Positions 27,841-34,696 of a DNA stretch of 36,797 bases are shown piece by piece (the stretch's first letter is position 1; each line of letters opens with the position of its first letter). Location: contig CAIQBY010000392.1 of the NCBI GenBank assembly GCA_903870175.1, positions 1-36,797 of the forward strand, in the 5' to 3' direction. Source of the DNA: an uncultured Bacteroidota bacterium (GTDB taxonomy: Bacteria > Bacteroidota > Bacteroidia > 2-12-FULL-35-15). Position numbers and translations under genes: made by a program. Below the pieces are notes generated by a model, which did not search any database, was not told the origin of the DNA, and saw only the letters and a list, made by a program, of their open reading frames with translations.

Positions 27841-27899
27841 TTAATGATGAGAGGGGTTATATTTCGAATCCCCACTCATCATTAAATTTTTTATTTTTT
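27841..27899 (+). terminator. terminator overlapping the 3' end of rnr
   Basis: TTAATGATGAGAGGGGTT (27841-27858) pairs with AATCCCCACTCATCATTAA (27867-27885) with an 8-base loop and one mismatch, followed on the plus strand by a T-rich run (TTTTTTATTTTTT). It ends the kinase/LytTR operon. The right arm lies inside the last codons of rnr. Read on the minus strand the hairpin is followed by TCTTTTTAC, so it may act both ways. Confidence 0.8.
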
Positions 27900-30151
27900 G
27901 TAGAAGTATTGTGAGGTTTATTTACTTTGGAATCCTTTACAATATTTTCAGACTTTTTGGAAGCAGAATCCTTACTCTTCTTTTCTTCAATAATTTCTAC
28001 CAAAGCAAAATCAAGTTGTTTCTTTATAAGGTCAGCGCGCTTTATTTCTATTCTTACCTTATCACCAAGTGTCAATACTTTCCCGTATTTTCGGCCTCTT
28101 AAACAATAGTTATCTTCATCAAAATAAAAGTTGTCATCACGCAAATCTCTGGTACGAATCATTCCTTCGCAATGATTATCGACAAGCTCGACAAAGATTC
28201 CCCATTCAGTAACACCGGATATAATTCCGTCAAACTCCTGTCCTATTTTATCTGATAGATATTGAACCTGCTTATATTTTATGGATGAACGTTCAGCATC
28301 GGCAGCAAGTTTTTCCATGTCGGAAGAATGTTTGCACTGTTCTTCCAATTTATCAATATCCGGATTTTTACCACCATCCAGATAATGTTGTAATAAACGA
28401 TGAACCATTACATCGGGGTAACGCCTTATTGGGGATGTGAAATGTGTATAATATTCAAAGCCTAACCCATAGTGACCAATGTTTTTTGTAGTATAAATTG
28501 CTTTCGCCATTGTGCGGATAGCAAGCATTTCAATCATTCCTGATTCTTTTTTCTGATTAACTTCTTTCAATAAATTATTCATTGAATCAGCAACCATTCT
28601 TTCGTTTTTAATATTCAATTTATAACCAAACTTAGCAACAAATTCAGCAAAGCTATTTAGTTTATCAGGATTGGGCTTGTCGTGAACTCTATAAACAAAA
28701 GGTTTTTGAGACTCTACGTTTCTTACTTTTGATTCTTTGCTTTCTTTTTTCTTCCCAACAAATTCAGCAACTTTTCTATTTGCCAATAACATAAAATCCT
28801 CAATCAGCTGATTTGAATCTTTAGCTACTTTAAAAAACACTCCGGTAGGATTGCCCACTTCATCCAAATGAAATTTAACTTCCATTTTTTCAAATGCGAT
28901 ACTGCCTTTTTTAAATCTGTTGGCACGTAATATTTTCGCCAATCTATTAAGTGTAAGTATTTCTTTTTTAAAATCTCCTTCCTCAGTTTCTATTACCTGT
29001 TGGGCTTCTTCATAAGTAAATCGTCTGCCGGAATTAATAATTGTTCTTCCAAACCATTCACCAATAACCTCTGCATCATCGGTCATTTCGAATACTGCCG
29101 AGAAACATAACTTTTCTTCGTGAGGCCGAAGTGAACAAACATTATTTGATAATATTTCAGGTAACATTGGTACAACTCTATCTACTAAATAAACTGAGGT
29201 TGCTCTTGAAACAGCCTCTTTGTCAATCATTGATTCAGGTTTCACATAATAACTTACATCGGCAATGTGAACTCCTATTTCCCAATTACCATTCGATAAT
29301 TTTTGAATTGATAAGGCATCATCAAAATCTTTTGCATCAACAGGGTCAATTGTGAAAGTTGTAATTGCCCTGAAATCGCGCCTTTTAGCAATTTCTTCTT
29401 CCGTTATTTTAATCGGAATTAAATCGGCAGCACGTTCAACATCCTTTGGGAACTCATAAGGCAAGCCATATTCAGCAAGTATAGCGTGCATTTCTGTATT
29501 GTTTTCTCCAACATTTCCCAATACATCAATTATTTCTCCGATAGGATTTACACCGTTTTTCGACCATTCAATAATCCTTGCAATTGCTTTCTGTCCGTCT
29601 TTTGCACCTTTCAATTTCTCTAAAGGAATATAAATATCCACATGAATTTTATTATTGCTCGGCACCAAAAAAGCAAAACGATTGGAAAGCTGAAGTGTTC
29701 CTACAAATTCGTTTTTCGCACGCTCGATTACTTCCACAATTTCACCTTCCTGCTTCCCTTTTCCTTTCGAATACAATTTTACTTTTACTATATCTCCGTG
29801 CAACGCATTCAATGTTTTCTTCGGATTCACAACAATATCATTTTCGCTTTCTTCGGAAACAATATATGCTGTTCCCGAATTTGTCATATCCACTTTGCCG
29901 GAAATAAAGGACTCCGTTAATTTTATTTTGAATTTACCGCGCTCAGGTTCCGAAACGGAGTCTGCATTTTTTAATTCCGATAGAACAGAAGAAATGAGCA
30001 TCCTCTGCCCATAATCAGTAATTTTTAATTCTGAAGCAATTTGCTTATAATTTAAAGCTTTATTCGGATTCGCAGAAAGCACTTTAATAATTTCTTCAAA
30101 AAGATAATTCTTTTTAATGCCTTTGTTTTTACTGTTGAATTTTTTAGCCAT
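27857..30151 (-). CDS. rnr: ribonuclease R
   Basis: A 3'-to-5' exoribonuclease of the RNB family that degrades structured RNA. Visible: an N-terminal winged-helix (~18-75; ALNYKQIASELKI), cold-shock/OB-like domains (~75-240), the catalytic RNB domain with FTIDPVDAKDFDDALS (the four-Asp metal centre), HIADVSYYV, VYLVDRVVPMLPEILSN and the later YTHFTSPIRRYPDVMVHRLL, then a C-terminal S1 domain (FDGIISGVTEWGIFVEL). A Lys/Ser-rich tail follows, typical of RNase R. Length 764 aa is normal. ATG at 30151. Divergent from the first sigma gene with array 3 between them. Confidence 0.95.
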   Translation of the reverse strand: MAKKFNSKNKGIKKNYLFEEIIKVLSANPNKALNYKQIASELKITDYGQRMLISSVLSELKNADSVSEPERGKFKIKLTESFISGKVDMTNSGTAYIVSEESENDIVVNPKKTLNALHGDIVKVKLYSKGKGKQEGEIVEVIERAKNEFVGTLQLSNRFAFLVPSNNKIHVDIYIPLEKLKGAKDGQKAIARIIEWSKNGVNPIGEIIDVLGNVGENNTEMHAILAEYGLPYEFPKDVERAADLIPIKITEEEIAKRRDFRAITTFTIDPVDAKDFDDALSIQKLSNGNWEIGVHIADVSYYVKPESMIDKEAVSRATSVYLVDRVVPMLPEILSNNVCSLRPHEEKLCFSAVFEMTDDAEVIGEWFGRTIINSGRRFTYEEAQQVIETEEGDFKKEILTLNRLAKILRANRFKKGSIAFEKMEVKFHLDEVGNPTGVFFKVAKDSNQLIEDFMLLANRKVAEFVGKKKESKESKVRNVESQKPFVYRVHDKPNPDKLNSFAEFVAKFGYKLNIKNERMVADSMNNLLKEVNQKKESGMIEMLAIRTMAKAIYTTKNIGHYGLGFEYYTHFTSPIRRYPDVMVHRLLQHYLDGGKNPDIDKLEEQCKHSSDMEKLAADAERSSIKYKQVQYLSDKIGQEFDGIISGVTEWGIFVELVDNHCEGMIRTRDLRDDNFYFDEDNYCLRGRKYGKVLTLGDKVRIEIKRADLIKKQLDFALVEIIEEKKSKDSASKKSENIVKDSKVNKPHNTSTKNKKFNDEWGFEI

Positions 30152-30258
30152 AGTTCAAAGATGCATTTGTTTTTTGAGACGGAGAAGGTTTTGTTGATAT
30201 TTTTCAAAAGTATTATTTGGTTTTCGAGCAAAATAGTTGGCAAAAGGAGGAGATTAGT

Positions 30259-30432
30259 GGACCCACTAAGCTACTTTCTTGGTCCACTAATTCAATTAGT
30301 GGGTCCAAAAAATGATTTCCTGGACCTATTAATCCGATTTCTGGTTCCATTAATTCAATTAGTGGGACCAGAAATCCAATTAGTGGACCCAGAAAGAGAC
30401 TTCTTGGGTCTGGAAAACTCTTTGTTTGGTCC
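30259..30432. repeat. 21-bp periodic array 3 (core TGG-A/T-CCA)
   Basis: Nine cores related to TGGwCCA, some with one extra G or C, are centred near 30261, 30283, 30304, 30324, 30345, 30367, 30387, 30409 and 30430, i.e. every ~21 bases (20-22). The central A or T sets orientation; in order it reads A, T, T, A, T, A, A, T, T. The eighth copy is degenerate (GGGTCTGG). Some spacers are themselves inverted: CCACTAATT and AATTAGTGG flank one base near 30284-30302, and CCATTAATT / AATTAGTGG recur near 30347-30365, so hairpins between neighbouring cores are possible. Confidence 0.88.
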
Positions 30433-30599
30433 AGAAAGTTGCTTGTGTTTTCGAATTTTATGTATTTATATTGCTGCAATATTTATATTTTATCAGTTGA
30501 AAGCCAAGTAAAATGTTAAATTTGCTACCTTAACAAAAGATTTATTTTGTAAATTAAAAAGTAAACAAACGTTAAATTATAAATTAATTGTACATTAGT

Positions 30600-30628
30600 G
30601 CAACCAAATTGAGAGATTTTGCATCTTA
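30600..30628 (+). promoter_or_regulatory. candidate ECF-type promoter of the first sigma gene
   Basis: GCAACC (30600-30605), 15 bases, GCATCTTA (30621-30628). The same layout (GCAACC-N15-GTATTATA) precedes the second sigma gene. An AAC-containing -35 and a 15-16 base spacer are usual for ECF promoters, so autoregulation is inferred. The predicted start would be about 8-10 bases before the ATG at 30643. Confidence 0.45.
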
Positions 30629-30642
30629 CCAATAATATATAT

Positions 30643-31173
30643 ATGACCGATGAGCAGATAGTGCAAGGGTGCATTAACAAAAACCCTATTGCTCAACAGC
30701 GATTGTATGATAAGTTCTCGAAAAAAATGATGGGTGTTTGTTTGCGTTATTGCGATAGTAAAGATGAGGGGGAGGATGTACTGCAAAATGGTTTTATAAA
30801 TGTTTTTGAAAATATCAAGACATTTAAGGGGGCTGGTTCTTTAGAAGGTTGGATTCGCAAAATAGTTGTTAATACAGCGTTGACAAATTTAAGAAGGAAC
30901 AAAAAATTAAAACAAAATGTGGAATTGGAAAGTGTAGAATTCTCGCTTGAAGACACAACTAATTATGGTGACAATTACGGAGCAAAAGAATTATTAAAGA
31001 TAATACAAACATTGCCAATAGGATTTAGGACAGTTTTCAACTTACATGCAATAGAAGGATACAATCATAAAGAAATAGGAGAAATGTTAGGCATTACAGA
31101 AGGAACATCAAAGTCGCAATATTCACGGGCAAAAATACATTTACAGAAATTAATACCAATAGATAGACAATAA
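30643..31173 (+). CDS. ECF sigma-70 factor
   Basis: A 176-residue sigma factor of the extracytoplasmic-function group. Region 2 is seen in LYDKFSKKMMGVCLRYC, EGEDVLQNGFINVFENI and SLEGWIRKIVVNTAL; region 4 in IIQTLPIGFRTVFNLHAI, GYNHKEIGEMLGITEGTSKSQ and the recognition helix YSRAKIHLQKL. The EGTSKSQ signature is typical of Bacteroidota ECF sigma factors. The frame opens at a TTG (30619) that overlaps the candidate promoter; the ATG at 30643 gives the normal MTDEQIVQGC start. The next gene starts three bases after its stop and encodes the presumed anti-sigma partner. Confidence 0.93.
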   Translation: MTDEQIVQGCINKNPIAQQRLYDKFSKKMMGVCLRYCDSKDEGEDVLQNGFINVFENIKTFKGAGSLEGWIRKIVVNTALTNLRRNKKLKQNVELESVEFSLEDTTNYGDNYGAKELLKIIQTLPIGFRTVFNLHAIEGYNHKEIGEMLGITEGTSKSQYSRAKIHLQKLIPIDRQ

Positions 31174-31176
31174 TTT

Positions 31177-32199
31177 ATGACAAAGAAAAGCATTGAAGAT
31201 TTGTTCAAAGATTCTTTCGAGGATTTTGAAGAGGAAGTAAGCCCGACAGTTTGGGAGAACATAAAGACCGGGCTGAAGGGGGCAGGATTGGGACTTCTCG
31301 GAAAAACCCTGATCAATAAAATTGGAACCAACACATTAATTGCGGTGGTTTCATCTGCAGTTACTGTTATTGCTACTGTTTCGGTAATGAACTGGACAGG
31401 TAATGCAGTGAAAAAATCAGGCGATGAAAGTAAGGCTAAAGCGGTAGTTAACGAAAAGCAAAATCCTCCGGCAACGATTGAAAATAAAACCATCAGTCAG
31501 CCTGTTGCTGAAGCAAAAAAGGAAGAAACTGATTTACCAATTGCAAAAGAAAACATGGTAAAATCTGAAGATAAATCGGCGAATGGAGAACAGGATATGC
31601 AGGAAACAAAAATACTTGTTAAGCCATTCCATAAAGACAAAAAGGAAATCCAAAAAGTAATTAAATCTTTTTCGGAAATACAAATAGCTTCTATATTTGC
31701 CAGTCCGGTTGGAGGTACAGTTCCTTTGATTGTAAACCTTTCGAATAGCGGAAATGGTAAAACAAATAAATGGAAATACAGTGATGGGAAAAAAGAAGAT
31801 AATATTCCTAATCCGGTTCATGTGTTTGAAACCCCTGGAACTTTTACAATTACTCTTACTTCAACTGATGAAAATGGGAAAACAAGTGTTGATACTAAAG
31901 AAATTGAGGTTACCGGCAATTCATCTATGATGGCAACACCAAGAGAATTAACGCCAAATGGTGACGGAATTAATGATGTTTTCTCTTTCAATGGAAAGAA
32001 TCTTGTGAAAATGAGCGGACAAATATTTGACAGCAAAGGAAACATTATTTTTGAATGCGATAAAGTTGGTGCCAAGTGGGATGGAAAGACCAGGAATGGA
32101 GAAGATGCTAAAGAAGGTACTTATTTTTATCTGGAAAGTGCTGATGGAAAAGATGGTAAACATTATGAACAGCATGGTTCAATTCATCTTACTCGTTAA
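31177..32199 (+). CDS. single-pass membrane protein with PKD and gliding-motility-type C-terminal domain; presumed anti-sigma partner
   Basis: A 340-residue protein. Residues 1-50 are an acidic then amphipathic cytoplasmic head (IEDLFKDSFEDFEEEVSPTVWENIK), 51-73 one TM helix (TLIAVVSSAVTVIATVSVM), 75-165 a charged Lys/Glu linker, 171-248 a PKD domain (VPLIVNLSNSGNGKTNKWKYS, FETPGTFTITLTSTDENGK) and 252-340 a domain like the type B T9SS/gliding-motility C-terminal domain (LTPNGDGINDVFSFNG, AKWDGKTRNGEDAKEGTYFY). Its head matches that of the barrel protein at 34686, and both follow an ECF sigma gene. An anti-sigma role is inferred from this. There is no cleavable signal peptide, so the C-terminal domain is probably a fixed periplasmic or outer domain rather than an export signal. 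Confidence 0.82.
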   Translation: MTKKSIEDLFKDSFEDFEEEVSPTVWENIKTGLKGAGLGLLGKTLINKIGTNTLIAVVSSAVTVIATVSVMNWTGNAVKKSGDESKAKAVVNEKQNPPATIENKTISQPVAEAKKEETDLPIAKENMVKSEDKSANGEQDMQETKILVKPFHKDKKEIQKVIKSFSEIQIASIFASPVGGTVPLIVNLSNSGNGKTNKWKYSDGKKEDNIPNPVHVFETPGTFTITLTSTDENGKTSVDTKEIEVTGNSSMMATPRELTPNGDGINDVFSFNGKNLVKMSGQIFDSKGNIIFECDKVGAKWDGKTRNGEDAKEGTYFYLESADGKDGKHYEQHGSIHLTR

Positions 32200-32225
32200 G
32201 ATTTTATAATCTAATTCTAATAAAA

Positions 32226-32261
32226 TAAAAAGGGCTCAGTAAATATACTGAGCCCTTTTTA
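32226..32261 (+). terminator. terminator of the first sigma/anti-sigma pair
   Basis: AGGGCTCAGTA (32231-32241) and TACTGAGCCCT (32046 offset: 32246-32256) form a perfect 11-base stem with a 4-base loop, flanked by A5 and T5, 27 bases past the stop of the membrane partner. The symmetric A and T runs would let it work in both directions. Confidence 0.9.
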
Positions 32262-32490
32262 TTTTAGTTAATTCATTCTTTAATAGAAAAAAGAGCAAAC
32301 AATAATAAAGGAATCATTCGAACTATTAAACTTCAGGAATTTTATGCTTCAATCTCTTGTAATATTGATTAACCAAGGCTTCATCCAATAAGTTATTTTC
32401 TTTTTTTCATGAAGAAGGTCTCTGATGAATTATAGAACCTTAAAGAAAATAATCATAGAGATGCACGCATTTAATATTTTAATTGCCTGT

Positions 32491-32525
32491 AAAAAAAGGG
32501 TTCAGTATTAATGCTGAACCCTTTT
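32491..32525 (-). terminator. terminator of the secreted PKD protein gene
   Basis: GGGTTCAG (32498-32505) and CTGAACCC (32514-32521) form a stem with an 8-base loop, flanked by A7 and T4. On the minus strand it lies 20 bases past the stop and is followed by seven T. Confidence 0.88.
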
Positions 32526-32544
32526 AAGATTAATTAAACAATCT

Positions 32545-33960
32545 TTATTTAGTAATAATCAGCTTTCTTGTGATTGTATTGCTGTCAGTTTTTAACTGTA
32601 ACAAATAAATACCGGAAGCAATGGAAGAAGCATCAAAATCTATGTTGTGTGAACCTGATGTTTTATTTCCACTTTCAATCAATTGAACTCTATTGCCTAA
32701 CAAATCAAGAAGGCGAACTTCAATGTTTGAATTTTGCTGAAGAGAATAAGAAATTGTTGTTGAACGCGAAAATGGATTAGGATAATTTTTCAGGGACTCA
32801 GTAAATTCTTTTTGTTCGATAATACCAACAGTAGCAGGATTTACAACGCTAAGGGTTGTAGTCTGTGCAGTATTATGCCCCGGAACAATAGTGTCGCAGT
32901 GAGTAGCTGTACATATTACACCCATGGAATCGCCGGACGTAATTGTCAAACATAAATTATATGGACCGCTGCCAACAGTATATGTATGTTGAGGATAAGG
33001 TAAAGTGGAGGATATTCCATCGCCAAAATCCCATAAATAAGAAGTTATTAAATATCCATTTCCGCTTGAATAATTATAAACCCAATAATTATATATATTA
33101 ACAGTATCATGAATAACAGTAAAGTTAGCGCTGCAAGGAGTATTTGCAGGTTGTCCCGGACTTACGTATTGACAAGTAGTAGAAGAACAGGTAGAATCGG
33201 TACTGGAAGTAACTGTTAAACATACACTATAACTTGCAGCTGCCCCATAAACGTGGTGAGTATTTGCCGAACTTGCCTGTGTTCCATCACCGAAATCCCA
33301 ATGATAAGTGTCGGCAGTTCCTGTAACTGAAGATATGAATGACACTCCGTTTCCTGTTGAATCATTTACAAAACTAAAATTGCCGCTGCAGGTTGCAGGT
33401 GCTTGCACATATATAGAATCGCAGGATGTATTACTGCATCCGTAGGAAGGATTTGAAATTGTAAGGCAGATAGTATAATGCCCGGGAGCATTGTAGTTAT
33501 GGCTAAAATTTGCTGCCGAAGCACTGTCTTGTGTACCATCACCATACTGCCAGAAATAATGTAAGCCGGTACCTGAAGATGAATTATAAATATTTACCAG
33601 TCCTCCGCCATTTAATGTATCTACATAAGTTGAGAATGATGCAGTACAACCGGGAGGTGTATTATTTATTACTGTAATCGAATCGCAGAAAGTGCAGGTG
33701 AGTAAGCCATTAGTATCAGAAGCGGTGAGGCATACATACCAGGTTCCTGTGGCAAAGGTATATGTTATGTTAGACCCATATCCAGATGTTCCGTTATTGA
33801 AATTCCAGTAATAGGAAAAGTTGGCAGTAGGAGTAACTGAAAAAGCTACCGTTCCATCATTAGCCGGATTTACAGTATAAGTAAAAGTGGCGGCGCATTG
33901 TGCTTTAATTGAAGTAACGCCAATTAAAGCAATTAATAAAGTTGTGAATAATTTTTTCAT
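32545..33960 (-). CDS. secreted PKD-repeat protein with type A T9SS sorting domain
   Basis: A 471-residue exported protein. Signal peptide MKKLFTTLLIALIGVTSIKAQ; then four PKD domains (~22-375), each with the core YxWxFGDG or near variant (YYWNFNNGTSGYG, YFWQYGDGTQDS, YHWDFGDGTQAS, YLWDFGDGISST) and a YxVCLT(V/I) strand, with paired cysteines in most domains; then the type A sorting domain (~387-471; LKNYPNPFSRSTTISY, EVRLLDLLGNRVQL, LASGIYLLQL-like strand, TRKLIITK). It is divergent from the second ECF sigma gene and shares an inverted repeat with it, so it may belong to that regulon. No enzymatic domain is seen; adhesion or matrix function is inferred. Confidence 0.93.
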   Translation of the reverse strand: MKKLFTTLLIALIGVTSIKAQCAATFTYTVNPANDGTVAFSVTPTANFSYYWNFNNGTSGYGSNITYTFATGTWYVCLTASDTNGLLTCTFCDSITVINNTPPGCTASFSTYVDTLNGGGLVNIYNSSSGTGLHYFWQYGDGTQDSASAANFSHNYNAPGHYTICLTISNPSYGCSNTSCDSIYVQAPATCSGNFSFVNDSTGNGVSFISSVTGTADTYHWDFGDGTQASSANTHHVYGAAASYSVCLTVTSSTDSTCSSTTCQYVSPGQPANTPCSANFTVIHDTVNIYNYWVYNYSSGNGYLITSYLWDFGDGISSTLPYPQHTYTVGSGPYNLCLTITSGDSMGVICTATHCDTIVPGHNTAQTTTLSVVNPATVGIIEQKEFTESLKNYPNPFSRSTTISYSLQQNSNIEVRLLDLLGNRVQLIESGNKTSGSHNIDFDASSIASGIYLLQLKTDSNTITRKLIITK

Positions 33961-34001
33961 TTGTATTAAATTTTAAAGTTATTAATTAATATTTTGTTTA
34001 C

Positions 34002-34101
34002 TTAATAACTTGGTTTTGCAAAATGGTTGCCTGAGAAATAAAAATATATTTGTAAAAGTAATAAAATTTCAGGCAACCTTTTAAAGATTTTATGTATTAT
34101 A
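34002..34101. promoter_or_regulatory. back-to-back candidate ECF promoters on a 10-bp inverted repeat
   Basis: GGTTGCCTGA (34025-34034) and TCAGGCAACC (34069-34078) are perfect inverted repeats 34 bases apart. On the plus strand GCAACC (34073-34078), 15 bases, GTATTATA (34094-34101) precedes the sigma gene. On the minus strand GCAACC (34030-34025), 15 bases, GTTATTAA (34009-34002) precedes the secreted PKD gene. Each would give a leader of roughly 30-35 bases. The plus copy resembles the promoter candidate of the first sigma gene. Alternatively the inverted repeat is an operator. Confidence 0.45.
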
Positions 34102-34138
34102 GTTGGAAGTAAGAATAGATTTTTGTTAGTTTAGTTAT

Positions 34139-34696
34139 ATGAATGGAGATTGGCAACTGATAGAAAGCTGTAAACATAACGATTCCGCCGCATTTGAGAA
34201 GCTTTATAAAAAATACGCTTCGAAAATGAAGGGAGTGGCATATCGCTATGTGAACGATTTTGCAATTGCTGAAGATATTTTGCAGGAAGCTTTTATAAAA
34301 GTGTTTGTCAATTTAAAAACATTTGATAACTCCGGTTCTTTTGAGGGCTGGCTAAGGAGAGTGGTCGTGAACTCATCAATTAATTATTTTCATTCATTAA
34401 AAAAGCAAAGCGAAAACATTTCGGATTTGGGATATCTTTTGGAGAATGATTTGAATGATGAAGGTGATGACGAAGAGTATGATTATTCGATGGAAGAACT
34501 GGTTGACTCTATATCCATGTTGCCGGAAGGATATAAAATGGTGTTCAATATGTATGTGGTAGATAATTTTACCCATAAAGAAATTGCAGCAGCATTAAAT
34601 ATTACTGAAGGCACTTCAAAATCGCAACTTTCGAAAGCAAGAGAATATTTAAAAAGAATGTTGGAAAAACAAAAAATGGTTTCTAATGGAAGATAA
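34139..34696 (+). CDS. ECF sigma-70 factor
   Basis: A 185-residue ECF sigma factor. Region 2: LYKKYASKMKGVAYRYVND, AEDILQEAFIKVFVNL and SFEGWLRRVVVNSSINY. An acidic insert (NDLNDEGDDEEYDYSM) lies between regions 2 and 4. Region 4: SISMLPEGYKMVFNMYVVD, FTHKEIAAALNITEGTSKSQ and LSKAREYLKRM. It is clearly a paralog of the sigma factor at 30643. Its 3' end overlaps the next gene by 11 bases (34686-34696), which points to translational coupling and fits a sigma/anti-sigma pair. Confidence 0.94.
   Translation: MNGDWQLIESCKHNDSAAFEKLYKKYASKMKGVAYRYVNDFAIAEDILQEAFIKVFVNLKTFDNSGSFEGWLRRVVVNSSINYFHSLKKQSENISDLGYLLENDLNDEGDDEEYDYSMEELVDSISMLPEGYKMVFNMYVVDNFTHKEIAAALNITEGTSKSQLSKAREYLKRMLEKQKMVSNGR

Larger units (their letters stand above)
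30152..30642. other. 491-base divergent intergenic region with 21-bp array 3
   Basis: Separates rnr (minus) from the first ECF sigma gene (plus). A TACTTTTG box on the minus strand (30212-30205) could be the rnr -7 element but its -33 partner is poorly spaced. Array 3 occupies 30259-30432, and a candidate ECF promoter lies at 30600-30628. Open frames of 116 and 88 codons on opposite strands across the array are heptad-repeat translations of the 21-bp period and are not called as genes. Confidence 0.7.
32200..32544. other. convergent intergenic region with two terminators
   Basis: Holds the terminators at 32226-32261 and 32491-32525. Between them, the minus strand (about 32430 down to 32328) could read FIRDLLHEKK and, after a one-base shift in a run of A, NNLLDEALVNQYYKRLKHK with a stop soon after. 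This could be a decayed gene end, but it is too short to assign. Confidence 0.5.

Noticed and set aside
30161-30511. 116-codon plus-strand and 88-codon minus-strand frames with heptad repeats
   Set aside because: Both follow automatically from a 21-bp repeat array whose units lack stops. No credible start or upstream signal; parallel arrays 1 and 2 are not coding.
32545-33960. Calling the secreted PKD protein a protease or glycosidase
   Set aside because: Only PKD domains and a sorting domain are visible; no catalytic motif.
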